Shown: positions 50,593 to 59,512 of the stretch, piece by piece
How the letters are laid out: every line of letters starts with the position of its first letter
Position numbering within the stretch: position 1 is the stretch's first letter
Assembly: GCF_900100735.1 (NCBI RefSeq)
Contig: NZ_FNCJ01000018.1
Coordinates: 1-64,000 of the forward strand
DNA: 64,000 nt
Direction: 5' to 3'
DNA from: Paraburkholderia phenazinium
Lineage (GTDB): Bacteria; Pseudomonadota; Gammaproteobacteria; Burkholderiales; Burkholderiaceae
The notes under the pieces: generated by a model
Databases searched by the model: none
Told to the model about the DNA's origin: nothing
The model's input: only the letters and a program-made list of their open reading frames with translations
Program-made: the position numbers and the translations under genes

Positions 50593-52905
50593 ATGAAGAA
50601 ACCCGAAGCGCGCATCGCACCGTACACCCACCCCGCCGCAGGCTGGGGCGCCCTCAAGTACGTCGCGATCAACCTCGTCAAGGAAAAGGTCACCGCTGGC
50701 AATTACCGCACGCTGCTGGCGCAGAACCAGCCGGACGGCTTCGATTGTCCGGGCTGCGCGTGGCCGGACCGCGAACACGCCTCCACGTTTGAATTCTGCG
50801 AAAACGGCGTCAAAGCAGTAGCCGCCGAGGCCACCAGCAAGCGGGTAACGCCGGCGTTCTTCGAGCAGCACACGATTGCGGAGTTGATGACGCAGTCCGA
50901 CTACGATCTGGAACAGCATGGGCGCCTGACCGACCCCATGGTCTATGACGCCAGGCTCGACCGCTACGTGCCGATCGAATGGGATGCGGCGTTCGAACTG
51001 ATCGCGCGCCATCTGAACGCCCTCGATGATCCCGACCGCGCCGCCTTCTACACCTCGGGGCGCGCCAGCAACGAAGCGGCGTTCCTGTTCCAGTTGTTCG
51101 TGCGCATGTACGGCACCAACAACTTCCCCGACTGTTCGAACATGTGCCACGAAGCGACCAGCCGCGGCTTGCCGGGGACGGTGGGCGTCGGCAAGGGCAC
51201 GGTCACGATGGACGATCTCGAACACGCCGACACGCTGCTGATCTTCGGCCAGAACCCGGCCACCAACCATCCGCGCATGCTCGGCGAACTGCGCGAGTGC
51301 GCCAGGCGCGGTGCGACCATCGTCTCGATCAACCCGCTCAAGGAGCGCGGCCTCGAGCGCTTCGCGAGCCCGCAGCACCCGGTCGAAATGCTGACCATGG
51401 GCAGCACCAAGATCAGCTCCGTGTTCATTCGCCCGAAGGTGGGCGGCGACTTCGCGTTGATCAAGGGCGTCGCCAAGCGCGTGATCGAACTGGACGACGC
51501 GGCACTCGCGAACGGCTCCGAGCGCGTACTCGATGTGGACTTCATCGCCGAGCACACGGTGGGTTTCGAAGCCTTCGCCGACGACCTGCGCGCGGAAGAC
51601 TGGGAAGCTATCGTCGCCGAATCGGGCGTGCCGATGGACGACGTGCTCAAGCTCGCCGACATCTACGTCAAGGGCAAAGCGGTCATCTCCACGTGGGGCA
51701 TGGGCCTGACGCAGCACAAGAATTCGGTGCCGACGATCCAGATCCTGTCGAACCTGATGATGATGCGCGGCATGATCGGCAAGCGCGGGGCGGGTCTGTG
51801 CCCGGTGCGCGGTCACTCGAACGTGCAGGGCGACCGCACGGTGGGGATTGAAGAGCGTCCGACCCAGCAGTTCCTCGACCGTCTCGGCAAGGTGTATGAC
51901 TTCGAGCCGCCGCGCGAACACGGCCTCGACGTCGTGAACTCGATCCAGGCAATGCTCGACGGCAAGGTGAAGGTGTTTATCGGCCTGGGCGGCAATTTCT
52001 CGATTGCGACGCCGGACACGCCGCGTACGTGGGAAGCCATGCGTTCGTGCGATCTGACCGTGCACATCACGACCAAGCTGAACCGCAGCCATCTCGTCCA
52101 TGGTCGCGACGCGCTGATCCTGCCGACGCTCGGACGTACTGAGATCGACATGCAGAACGGCGTGGCGCAAGGCGTGAGCGTCGAAGACTCGTTCAGCATG
52201 GTGCATATCTCGTACGGCATGAACAAGCCGGCTTCGCCGAATCTGCTGTCGGAAATCGCGATCGTCGCGCGCATGGCAGAGGCCACGCTCGGTAGCGCCA
52301 AGGTCGACTGGCGCGCCCATACGGACGACTACGCGCTGATCCGCGACGGCATCGAGAAGGTGTTCGACGGTTTTGAAAACTACAACGAGCGCCTGAAGCA
52401 TCCGGGCGGCTTCCACCTGGGCGTCGCTTCGCGCGACCGGGTCTGGAAGACGCCAAGCAAGAAGGCGCAGTTCCTCGTGCACGCCATTTCCGTGGACACG
52501 CCGATTCATCGCGCCCGCCACCGCCATGGCGAGCGCCTGATGACGCTGATGACCACGCGTTCGCACGACCAGTACAACACCACGATTTATGGCCTCGACG
52601 ATCGCTATCGCGGCGTCTTTGGTCAGCGCCGTGTGCTGTTCGCCAATAAGGACGACCTTGCGATGCTCGGCTTCGTCGCCGGCCAGCGCGTGGACATCAC
52701 GAGCGTTTGGGACGACGGTGTCGAACGGCGTGCGGATGGCTTTTTGCTGGTCGAGTACGACATCCCGCCCGGTTGCCTCGGCGCTTATTACCCGGAGACC
52801 AATCCGCTAGTGCCGCTTTCGTCAGTCGCAGATGGCGCTGGCACACCGACTTCCAAGTCGATTCCGGTGCTGCTCACGGCTTCGGTGGAAGCGGTCGCCG
52901 CCTGA
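50593..52905 (+). CDS. FdhF/YdeP family molybdopterin oxidoreductase
   Basis: A 770-residue enzyme starting MKKPEARIAPYTHPAAGWGAL. The family CXXC-bearing segment QPDGFDCPGCAWPDREHA is near residue 48, then TSGRASNEAAFLFQLFVRMYGTNNFPDCSNMCHEA and RSHDQYNTTIYGLDDRYRGVFGQRRVL in the molybdopterin dinucleotide C-terminal domain. YdeP-like proteins are bound to a molybdenum cofactor and are linked to acid resistance in E. coli; the substrate is unknown. No FdhD or cofactor gene is adjacent. It is divergent from a MocR gene and ends before a strong hairpin. Confidence 0.93.
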   Translation: MKKPEARIAPYTHPAAGWGALKYVAINLVKEKVTAGNYRTLLAQNQPDGFDCPGCAWPDREHASTFEFCENGVKAVAAEATSKRVTPAFFEQHTIAELMTQSDYDLEQHGRLTDPMVYDARLDRYVPIEWDAAFELIARHLNALDDPDRAAFYTSGRASNEAAFLFQLFVRMYGTNNFPDCSNMCHEATSRGLPGTVGVGKGTVTMDDLEHADTLLIFGQNPATNHPRMLGELRECARRGATIVSINPLKERGLERFASPQHPVEMLTMGSTKISSVFIRPKVGGDFALIKGVAKRVIELDDAALANGSERVLDVDFIAEHTVGFEAFADDLRAEDWEAIVAESGVPMDDVLKLADIYVKGKAVISTWGMGLTQHKNSVPTIQILSNLMMMRGMIGKRGAGLCPVRGHSNVQGDRTVGIEERPTQQFLDRLGKVYDFEPPREHGLDVVNSIQAMLDGKVKVFIGLGGNFSIATPDTPRTWEAMRSCDLTVHITTKLNRSHLVHGRDALILPTLGRTEIDMQNGVAQGVSVEDSFSMVHISYGMNKPASPNLLSEIAIVARMAEATLGSAKVDWRAHTDDYALIRDGIEKVFDGFENYNERLKHPGGFHLGVASRDRVWKTPSKKAQFLVHAISVDTPIHRARHRHGERLMTLMTTRSHDQYNTTIYGLDDRYRGVFGQRRVLFANKDDLAMLGFVAGQRVDITSVWDDGVERRADGFLLVEYDIPPGCLGAYYPETNPLVPLSSVADGAGTPTSKSIPVLLTASVEAVAA

Positions 52906-52952
52906 CACACAGGCGCTCCTTTCGAGCGTCGACTGAACGAGAATGTGAGAAT

Positions 52953-52996
52953 GAGAAAGGCCGTTCACCGACGTTAAGTCGGGAACGGCCTTTCTC
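52953..52996. terminator. Long hairpin after the FdhF/YdeP gene
   Basis: GAGAAAGGCCGTTC (52953-52966) pairs with GAACGGCCTTTCTC (52983-52996), with an inner CCGAC/GTCGG stem in the loop. The GC-rich arm ends with CCTTTCTC, giving a terminator-like structure 47 bases after the stop. It may work in both directions, because the DUF4148 gene converges on it. Confidence 0.75.
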
Positions 52997-53022
52997 GCAT
53001 GCGACACTCAAAGATCAGTGCC

Positions 53023-53054
53023 TGGCGGTACGTGACGGCCCGATCGGGCCGCCA
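53023..53054 (-). terminator. Hairpin after the DUF4148 gene
   Basis: TGGCGG (53023-53028) and CCGCCA (53049-53054) flank a perfect palindrome GGCCCGATCGGGCC (53037-53050). It is just beyond the DUF4148 stop on the minus strand. There is no T-tract, so it may act with the hairpin at 52953-52996. Confidence 0.4.
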
Positions 53055-53062
53055 TCAGCAGC

Positions 53063-53383
53063 TTACTGGCCGCCGAAGTACACCGACTTCGGACCGGTCG
53101 AAGCGACCGGCGCACTGACGCGCACGCCGACTGCCGTCGCGTTGGTGGCGCCACCGTAGGCGGCTTCCGAGCCGTTTTGCTGGCTCACGCGGGCTTCAGC
53201 AGCCTGAATGTTAGCGGGGTAGTACGGATCGGAAATGCCCGGATGAAAGCCTGCCTGTTCGAGCTGAACCAACTCGGCGCGAACTTGCGCGCGGGTGACA
53301 GGAGCGTTCGACTGCTGGGCAAACGAGGCGACCGGAGCAACGAGGGCGGCGGCAACGACAACAGCTTGAATAAGCGACTTCAT
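53063..53383 (-). CDS. DUF4148 family secreted protein
   Basis: A 106-residue protein with a Sec signal (MKSLIQAVVVAAALVAPVAS, cleavage after FAQ) and the DUF4148 core VTRAQVRAELVQLEQAGFHPGISDPYYPANIQAAEAR. DUF4148 proteins are small secreted or periplasmic proteins typical of Burkholderiales, with unknown function. It converges on the FdhF/YdeP gene. The 5' region is AT-richer and should carry its promoter. Confidence 0.88.
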   Translation of the reverse strand: MKSLIQAVVVAAALVAPVASFAQQSNAPVTRAQVRAELVQLEQAGFHPGISDPYYPANIQAAEARVSQQNGSEAAYGGATNATAVGVRVSAPVASTGPKSVYFGGQ

Positions 53384-53592
53384 GGTAACGACCTCCAGAT
53401 TTTATTTTCTGCTGCTCCGAACACCTTGTTCGTAGCCAGTGATTGCATTCTAGTTATGCAACTCACCTGGAGTAATCACCAGTTTAGCGAAACTTTGTTA
53501 CCGTATTTGCAACAGTCATTGCGCATGACCTTGGGTGGCCTGGCGGGGTCGGCCGTCTGGCTTTCGCGAGACGGTCGGCCCAGGCCGCACGG

Positions 53593-53715
53593 CTAGACCA
53601 GCAGTTTCACCAGCAGGGAGCCGATCAAGCCAGCCGTACCGACGATCACGAGCGTCTGGATGATGGTCAGCGATTTACGCGAAGAAGACGAAGCCGAGTT
53701 TGTGGAGGAAGTCAC
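53593..53715 (-). CDS. Small single-span membrane protein
   Basis: A 40-residue frame from a GTG at 53715 (preceded by a short purine-rich stretch), with a Ser/Thr/Asn-rich N-terminus, then LTIIQTLVIVGTAGLIGSLLVKLL, a clear membrane segment. A longer open frame exists upstream but starts with improbable Arg-rich sequence. It is a plausible but unconfirmed small membrane protein; no family was recognised. Confidence 0.4.
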   Translation of the reverse strand: MTSSTNSASSSSRKSLTIIQTLVIVGTAGLIGSLLVKLLV

Positions 53716-53910
53716 GTGTATTTCTGATTTCAATTCGAGGAAAGACCGACGCCGCGCGGCGTGCGGCTCACGAGCCACACGCTTTGCGAAGGCGTGATTG
53801 TACGGCCAAGTCTCGCGGGCTTCGGTTTTTGCCAGGTGCGCCGGATTGTCGCCGGACTGCCTGCGGCGCCTCTGCTACGACGCAGAGACTCCGGCCGTCA
53901 AGCGTGCCGG

Positions 53911-54768
53911 TCAGTTCTTGACCGGGAAATACCAGAGGTTGCGGTCGGTGTAGCCGAACTGCGCGATGATCGCGCCGAGCGTACCGTCCGCACGTATTTC
54001 ATCGAGCGCGCGCGACACGGCGTTGTTCAGATCCACATCGCCCTTGCGCAGCGCGTAGCGGGCATAGCCGTATTCCTGCGGCAGCGGCTTGTAGTCTGTC
54101 ACCATCTCCATCGCGGCCGTGGGATGCTGCTTGAGGAACTGCGAGATCTTGATGTCGTCTTCCATCGCCACGTCGATGCGTCCGGCGATCAGGTCGGAGA
54201 ACTCCGCCTCGTTACTCGTATAGAGCTTGAGTTCCTTGAGGTCTTTGCGTTCGCTCAGCAACTGGTGATTGATGGTGCCGCGCAGTGTCCCCACGGTATG
54301 GCCGGCAAAGTCCGCCCAATCGTGAATCTTCGCCGGGTTGCCGCGCTGCACGGCAATGCCCGAACCGTACCAGTAGGCAGGGCTGGTAAACGCCACGGCC
54401 CGCAAGCGCGCTTCGGTTTCGTGCAGGTTATCCACGATCACGTCGGCGCGACCGGAAAGCAGCGTGGGGATCATTGCGTCGAAGGGCACAATGTTCCAGC
54501 TCACCTTGGTAATGCCGAGCCGTTTGGCGACCTCGCGAAAGATGCGTACGTCAGCGCCGTCGAAGCTGTTGGTCTTGTTGTCCTGAAAGGTCGAGGGCGG
54601 GTCGGCGGCGATCACGAAGGTAATGCCCTTTTCGACCGCGCGCTGGTATGAACCATCGCCGCCGTCGAAGCGCACGCCGCTAAGCGCAGCGTCGTCTGCG
54701 GCCGAGGCGTTGGTACAAGCAAGCAACCCCGCCAGCAGCGAAGCGAACATCAGCGATACCATTCTCAT
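53911..54768 (-). CDS. Polar amino-acid ABC transporter substrate-binding protein
   Basis: A 285-residue periplasmic binding protein with a Sec signal peptide (MRMVSLMFASLLAGLLACTNASA; the cysteine does not sit in a good lipobox). PBP2 motifs are FVIAADPPSTFQDNKTNSFDGADVRIFREVAKRLG and MIPTLLSGRADVIVDNLHETEAR. It is the last gene of a permease-ATPase-binding-protein operon (34 bases after the ATPase stop). The amino acid carried is unknown; an asparaginase gene nearby points to Asn/Asp as one possibility. Confidence 0.9.
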   Translation of the reverse strand: MRMVSLMFASLLAGLLACTNASAADDAALSGVRFDGGDGSYQRAVEKGITFVIAADPPSTFQDNKTNSFDGADVRIFREVAKRLGITKVSWNIVPFDAMIPTLLSGRADVIVDNLHETEARLRAVAFTSPAYWYGSGIAVQRGNPAKIHDWADFAGHTVGTLRGTINHQLLSERKDLKELKLYTSNEAEFSDLIAGRIDVAMEDDIKISQFLKQHPTAAMEMVTDYKPLPQEYGYARYALRKGDVDLNNAVSRALDEIRADGTLGAIIAQFGYTDRNLWYFPVKN

Positions 54769-54801
54769 GGAGAGCTCCCGAATCGTTGGTTTTCAGTGTT
54801 A

Positions 54802-55590
54802 TTAAAGGCCGACTGCGCCGCCCAGTTGCCTGTTTCGTTCCCACAGCGAGCGCAGAAAATCGCGGGTTCGCGCCTGCTGAGGTGCTGCGAAAAACGCCGC
54901 CGGTTGCCCCTCTTCGACAATCCGTCCATCCGCCATGAATACGATGCGGTCGGACACTTCACGTGCGAAACCCATTTCATGCGTGACGACCACCATCGTC
55001 ATGCCTTCGTCGGCCAGCGTGCGCATTACGCGTAAGACCTCGCCGACCAGTTCCGGATCGAGGGCCGAAGTGACTTCATCGAACAGAATGACTTCCGGCT
55101 GCATGGCCAGCGCCCGCGCGATCGCGACGCGTTGCTGCTGCCCGCCGCTCAACTCGTGCGGGTAAGCGTTCGCCTTTGCTAGCAAACCGACCTTGTCGAG
55201 CAATGTCTCGGCTATGCAAATTGCATCGGACGACGAAATACCACGTACATGGATGGGCGCAACCGTAATGTTATCGATCACGCTCAAATGCGAGAACAGG
55301 TTGAAGGATTGAAACACCATGCCGATCTTCGCGCGCATTGCTTCAACCGTCCAGTCGTTATCGACACGCGGCTTGCCGTTCTTGAGGCTTTGATAAACGG
55401 GGACTTCATCAAAGTAGATCGTGCCGCTGTCGATAGTCTCGAGATGGTTCATGCAGCGAAGCATGGTCGACTTGCCCGAACCGGACGGCCCGACCACGCA
55501 CAGCACCTCACCTTTGGCGACGTTCAGCGAGACGTCCTGCAGCACATGCAGGTCGCCGAAACGCTTGTTGACCCGCTCGAGACGAATCAT
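54802..55590 (-). CDS. Amino-acid ABC transporter ATP-binding protein
   Basis: A 262-residue ATPase of the GlnQ/HisP type. Walker A is GPSGSGKST at residues 34-42, the signature is LSGGQQQR at 147-154, and Walker B is VILFDEVTSALDP at 167-179, with the H-loop in VVTHEMGFA. It energises the permease encoded immediately upstream, with which it overlaps by 4 bases, for uptake of the substrate delivered by the 53911 binding protein. Confidence 0.94.
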   Translation of the reverse strand: MIRLERVNKRFGDLHVLQDVSLNVAKGEVLCVVGPSGSGKSTMLRCMNHLETIDSGTIYFDEVPVYQSLKNGKPRVDNDWTVEAMRAKIGMVFQSFNLFSHLSVIDNITVAPIHVRGISSSDAICIAETLLDKVGLLAKANAYPHELSGGQQQRVAIARALAMQPEVILFDEVTSALDPELVGEVLRVMRTLADEGMTMVVVTHEMGFAREVSDRIVFMADGRIVEEGQPAAFFAAPQQARTRDFLRSLWERNRQLGGAVGL

Positions 55591-56309
55591 GGCGTCGCCG
55601 CCGTAGCCTGCGGCGAGCTACCCACCGGCCTCACTGCGCTGCCCACGCTCATACGGCGTTCGAGCCAGCGCACCAGCAACGCGCTGGGATAGGAAAACGC
55701 CAGATAGATCGCACCGATGATCGTGAACACGGTGACGTACTGGAAGTTGGTCGAGGAGATGATTTGCCCCGTGAAAATCAGTTCTTTGACTGTGACGATC
55801 GACACCAGCGAGGTGTCCTTGAAGAGCGAAATGCCGTAGTTGCCGAGCGGCGGAATCACCACGCGGATCGCCTGCGGCAGAACGATGAGACGCAGCATCT
55901 TGCGACGCGACATGCCAAGGGCTTTGGCCGCTTCGATCTGGCCTTGCGGAACTGCGGCGATACCAGCGCGATAGACCTCGGCCAGATACGCCGAGTAGTT
56001 GATCGAAAGTCCGATCACGCCAGCCATGAACGGATCGAAACGAATGCCGAACGAGGGCAGCACGAAGTAGATGTAGAACAGTTGCAGCAGCGCGGGCGTG
56101 CCGCGAATGACTTCGATATAGATCGACGCCAGCGTGTGCAGGATTCGCGAGCGGCCCAGTTTGGCAAGCGCGATGACGAGCCCCAGCGGCAGGCTGATCG
56201 ACATGATGCAAACGGTCAGCGCCAGGCTGGTCGCGGCGCCTTTGAGCAGCACGGGCAGATAATCGCCTGCGCCGTGCAGATCGAACAGTTCAGAAAATGG
56301 CGTCAGCAT
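55587..56309 (-). CDS. Amino-acid ABC transporter permease
   Basis: A 240-residue membrane protein from ATG 56309 with about five membrane segments (for example LLKGAATSLALTVCIMSISLPLGLVIALAKLG). The cytoplasmic EAA-type loop is EAAKALGMSRRKMLRLIVLPQAIRVVIPPLGN, the HisMQ/GltJK signature. A single permease gene is present, so a homodimer is likely. It is the first gene of the operon and follows the IclR gene on the same strand by 99 bases. A longer frame is open upstream, without conserved sequence. Confidence 0.93.
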   Translation of the reverse strand: MLTPFSELFDLHGAGDYLPVLLKGAATSLALTVCIMSISLPLGLVIALAKLGRSRILHTLASIYIEVIRGTPALLQLFYIYFVLPSFGIRFDPFMAGVIGLSINYSAYLAEVYRAGIAAVPQGQIEAAKALGMSRRKMLRLIVLPQAIRVVIPPLGNYGISLFKDTSLVSIVTVKELIFTGQIISSTNFQYVTVFTIIGAIYLAFSYPSALLVRWLERRMSVGSAVRPVGSSPQATAATP

Positions 56310-56408
56310 GAGGTTCCTTCGTGCTTGTGCCTGACGCGCGCAGCCATCCCCCACTCCCACGGGTGCTGTCGCGCGAAGGCAAGTCGCTCGATATATGGCC
56401 TGGGTTGT

Positions 56409-57227
56409 TTATAGCGTGCAGACTTCCGGATCCACCTCTGCGCCCAGCATCCGGCTCACGCGGTCCGCATGTTTGCGAATGGTGCGCCCCAGCTCATGCA
56501 GGTCGTCGTCGCTCAAGCCGCTTTTCAGCGTGGTCACGCTGATGGCTGCGACGCCTTCGCCCTCGCGATTGGTAATGGCCGCGCCGATACAGACCACGCC
56601 GATGTTGTCCTCTTCGTTATCGAACGCATAGCCGCGCTCGGCGACCAGCAGCAGGTCGGTCATCAATTCGGACGGTGTCACGAGCGTGTGTTCGGTGCGG
56701 CGCGGCATGCCGGTTTGCGCCAGCAGCTTGACGACCCGCGCCGGTGGCAGCAGCGCCAGCAGCGACTTGCCGAGCGCCGAGCAATGCGGCAATTCGCGTT
56801 GCCCCAGCGCCGAAGCGATCCGCAGGATGCCGGGCGCGTCGACCCGGCTGATGGCCACGGCGTAGCCGTGATCGAGAATCGCGAGACGCGAAGTCAAGCC
56901 GGTTTGCTCGGTGAGTTCGCGCAGCACCGGCAGCGCGAGTTGCGACACGCCGATGTCTTCGGCCGCACGATCGCCCAGGTAGACGAGCGAAAGCCCAAGG
57001 CGGTAACGGCGCGAGCCTCCGAGTCGCACATCCGTCACGAAATTGCGTAACAGTAGGGTTTGCAACAGCGCGAAGGCCGTGCTTTTCGACACGCCAATCT
57101 GTTCGGCCACGGCCGCGACGGTCATGCCGTCGTTGGCTGCCTTCCCCAAGGCCTCGAGGACATCAAGCGCGCGATTCACGCTTCGCAACGCGTATCGGTC
57201 CTCGGTAGTTTGAGCTGCATCTGTCAT
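56409..57227 (-). CDS. IclR family transcriptional regulator
   Basis: A 272-residue regulator. The N-terminal helix-turn-helix is seen in RALDVLEALGKAANDGMTVAAVAEQIGVSKSTAFALLQTLLL, and the C-terminal effector domain in LRELTEQTGLTSRLAILDHGYAVAISRVDAPG with SALGKSLLALLPPARV and GYAFDNEEDNIGVVCIGAAI. IclR proteins bind tandem or palindromic sites; a three-arm CCGAAC/GTTCGG site lies about 100 bases upstream. It probably controls the ABC operon just downstream and perhaps its own promoter. Confidence 0.93.
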   Translation of the reverse strand: MTDAAQTTEDRYALRSVNRALDVLEALGKAANDGMTVAAVAEQIGVSKSTAFALLQTLLLRNFVTDVRLGGSRRYRLGLSLVYLGDRAAEDIGVSQLALPVLRELTEQTGLTSRLAILDHGYAVAISRVDAPGILRIASALGQRELPHCSALGKSLLALLPPARVVKLLAQTGMPRRTEHTLVTPSELMTDLLLVAERGYAFDNEEDNIGVVCIGAAITNREGEGVAAISVTTLKSGLSDDDLHELGRTIRKHADRVSRMLGAEVDPEVCTL

Positions 57228-57323
57228 TTTCTATTCTGATTCCGTCAGATTGATGAAGCTACCCCGCTAGCATCCCACATCTCATATTGACAGTCACTAA
57301 AGCGGAAATTAACATGAATCTAT

Positions 57324-57353
57324 TACCGAACGAGGTTCGGTATAGCCGAACGA
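57324..57353. promoter_or_regulatory. Three-arm IclR-type operator upstream of the IclR gene
   Basis: TACCGAAC-GAG-GTTCGGTA (57324-57342) is a perfect 8-bp inverted repeat, and a third CCGAAC (57346-57351) follows the right arm, so that CCGAACGA recurs with a 20-base period. PcaU/PobR-type IclR regulators bind three 10-bp units, two as a palindrome and one as a direct repeat. It is 97 bases above the IclR start. Confidence 0.6.
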
Positions 57354-57487
57354 TTATTTAGTCAGCATCTGGCGTTCCAGATTTGCGGCGCGCCTCACCA
57401 CGAATAACAGCGAGAGGAGGCCGATTTCGGGCAGACGGCGCGTTCCGGGGCTTTTGCGCGGCGTCACCCGCCCGGCGGCAAGCGACA

Positions 57488-57745
57488 ATGGGAATAATCT
57501 CCGAACGGGGTTTGTGCATTGGCGACCAGTCGAAAATGTCTGGCGCCCATTCTGCGAAACTCGTACACAGCGAAATCATGCACATCCGGCTGGTGATCGA
57601 ACGCCTGTCCGCGGCGGACCTGAGCCGTTCCGGGCTGCCGCGCGAGTACTGGCGCAAGCGCCTGCAAGCCGTCATGCAAAACCATCAATTATCGCCCGCA
57701 CAGTTTGACGAAATTGACCGGATTCTCGCGGCGCTAAACGACTAG
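57488..57745 (+). CDS. Small protein of unknown function
   Basis: An 85-residue frame from ATG 57488, with later starts at 57536 and 57578 possible. The C-terminal part, MHIRLVIERLSAADLSRSGLPREYWRKRLQAVMQ then LSPAQFDEIDRILAALN, is helical, Arg/Leu-rich and looks conserved, but no domain is recognised. It lies beyond the three-arm operator, divergent from the IclR gene, so it could belong to the same regulon. The start is uncertain. Confidence 0.45.
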   Translation: MGIISERGLCIGDQSKMSGAHSAKLVHSEIMHIRLVIERLSAADLSRSGLPREYWRKRLQAVMQNHQLSPAQFDEIDRILAALND

Positions 57746-58048
57746 CGCAAACCCGTGAATTCCTCAGTCTAAAACCCGCAACAATCTTTCCTCGCATTCC
57801 ATTTCTTTTCATTTCGAAGTCAGTAAATAATACCGCATCCGTCATATGAAATGGCGGCGTAACGGACTTCGCTTCAAGAATGCAGCGCGGCTGCTGACAT
57901 TTTTAGGTCTGCTCGCTGACATGTCGATGACACAGCGAATTCAACCGTGCCCGCCAAGGTTTCGTTTGGTTGGCGCCATATAAAACCGTAAAATCCGCTG
58001 CATTCCAACGCTATCCAGCAACCACGTTGCATGGGACCGGAGACAGAG
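57746..58048 (+). other. Upstream region of the asparaginase gene
   Basis: About 300 bases, AT-richer around 57770-57850. GCTGACAT occurs at 57893-57900 and 57915-57922, a 22-base period, which may be a regulator-binding repeat. No gene was recognised. A GGAG ribosome-binding site immediately precedes the asparaginase ATG. Confidence 0.4.
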
Positions 58049-59137
58049 ATGACAGCGCACGCCACCGGCCCCATTGCGGCCACCACCTATCGCGGCGAGG
58101 CGATCGAAAACACCCATCGGGCGCATGTCGCGGTAGTCGACGCTCAAGGCCGCCTGCTGTACCAGTTTGGCAACCCGGCACGCCTGACGCTGGCGCGCTC
58201 GGCGGCCAAGCCGGCGCAGGCGCTAGCTGTGCTCGAAACCGGCGCGCTCGAACGCTTTGGCTTCGACGAAGCCGATCTCGCCCTGATGTGCGGCTCGCAC
58301 AACAGCGAGGAACGGCATATCGACCGCGCTCGGCAGATGCTCGCCAAAACGCAGGCGAGCGAAACCGACCTGCGCTGCGGCGGCCATCCCCCTTTGTCGG
58401 ACGACGTTTACCGGGCGTGGATCAAGCGCGATTTCACGCCAGGCGCGGTATGCAGCAACTGCTCGGGCAAGCATGCCGGAATGCTCGCGGGAGCCCGGGC
58501 GATCGGCGCAGCCTTGCAGGACTATCACCTGCCTGAGCATCCGCTGCAGTTGCGCGTGAAGCATACGGTGGCTGAGGTCTGCGATCTGCCGGATGAGGCG
58601 GTGCAATGGGCCATCGACGGCTGCAATCTGCCTACTCCGGCCTTCCCGCTCGAGCGCCTCGCCAGGCTCTACGCCAAGCTCGCGGATGCCGCCGCACACT
58701 CCACTGAAGCGGCGGGGTCTACCTCTTCACGCACCGCCGCGCTGGCCCGCATCTATCGCGCGATGACTACCTACCCCGAGATGGTCGCGGGCGAAGGACG
58801 CTTCTGTACTGCGTTGATGCGCTGCTTCGACGGGGCGCTGGTCGGCAAGGTCGGAGCCGAAGCAAGCTACGGGATCGGCGTACGGCCCAACGAGCAGACG
58901 GACCGGCTTGGCGCCAAGGGCGCGCTGGGGATTGCCGTCAAGGTCGAGGACGGTAATAAGACGGTGCTTTATGCGGTGGTGGCGGACCTGCTCACACAAC
59001 TCGAGATCGGCACGGTTGCGCAGCGTGCCCAGTTCGAATCGTTCCGTGCCCCGCCGATGCTCAACACGATGGGCGTGGAAACTGGACGCATGGTGTTGTC
59101 GGTCGCGCTGGAAGCGGTGGGCGACAAGACGGCCTAA
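58049..59137 (+). CDS. L-asparaginase (Asparaginase_II / Rhizobium type)
   Basis: A 362-residue enzyme starting MTAHATGPIAATTYRGEAIE, preceded by GGAGACAGAG. AVCSNCSGKHAGMLAGARAIG (SCSGKHAGM family motif) around residues 140-160 and GVRPNEQTDRLGAKGALGIAVKVEDGNK are characteristic of the Rhizobium etli AnsA type, unrelated to E. coli AnsB. It hydrolyses asparagine to aspartate and ammonia, probably in the cytoplasm as no signal is seen. The nearby amino-acid ABC operon and IclR gene could form one Asn-use system, but no shared operator proves it. Confidence 0.92.
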   Translation: MTAHATGPIAATTYRGEAIENTHRAHVAVVDAQGRLLYQFGNPARLTLARSAAKPAQALAVLETGALERFGFDEADLALMCGSHNSEERHIDRARQMLAKTQASETDLRCGGHPPLSDDVYRAWIKRDFTPGAVCSNCSGKHAGMLAGARAIGAALQDYHLPEHPLQLRVKHTVAEVCDLPDEAVQWAIDGCNLPTPAFPLERLARLYAKLADAAAHSTEAAGSTSSRTAALARIYRAMTTYPEMVAGEGRFCTALMRCFDGALVGKVGAEASYGIGVRPNEQTDRLGAKGALGIAVKVEDGNKTVLYAVVADLLTQLEIGTVAQRAQFESFRAPPMLNTMGVETGRMVLSVALEAVGDKTA

Positions 59138-59512
59138 GCGTAGCCCAATCGCAACCTAAGCGCGGGTCCGAGTCTGCACCAGGCACTCCGAAGAAAGTGC
59201 ATGCGCTCAGACGGCGCTACCCTCGCCTCGCGCCTCGCGCGCGAGTAGCGCCGGCATCATTGCTCAGGCCGACGCGCCGGGCAGAAGCACCAGATCGCCA
59301 GATCGCCCGACCACCTGCCCCAATTAAGCTTCAGAATGGCCGACAGAGCCGATATTTGGCGCCGCTCGCAGGCAGGTCACGGTGTTACGCTCAAGTGATA
59401 TCTATTGCCGGTCGAGCGCAAGCCGCAAGGTGGGGGTTGGCTTTACGTCGCAGCAGGCCTTCGGGCAGTAGAGCCAGACTCGGATTGCAGCAAGACCGCA
59501 GGAGGCGCCGCG
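59138..59512. other. Intergenic region
   Basis: About 375 bases between the asparaginase stop and the secreted protein gene at 59513. A plus-strand open frame continues here but has no recognisable content and overlaps low-complexity sequence. A GGAGG site at 59501 belongs to the next gene. Confidence 0.45.

Noticed and set aside
50557..52566. A 669-residue minus-strand open frame over the FdhF/YdeP gene
   Set aside because: Antisense shadow; no domains, Arg/His/Asp-rich composition, and the plus-strand gene is unmistakable.
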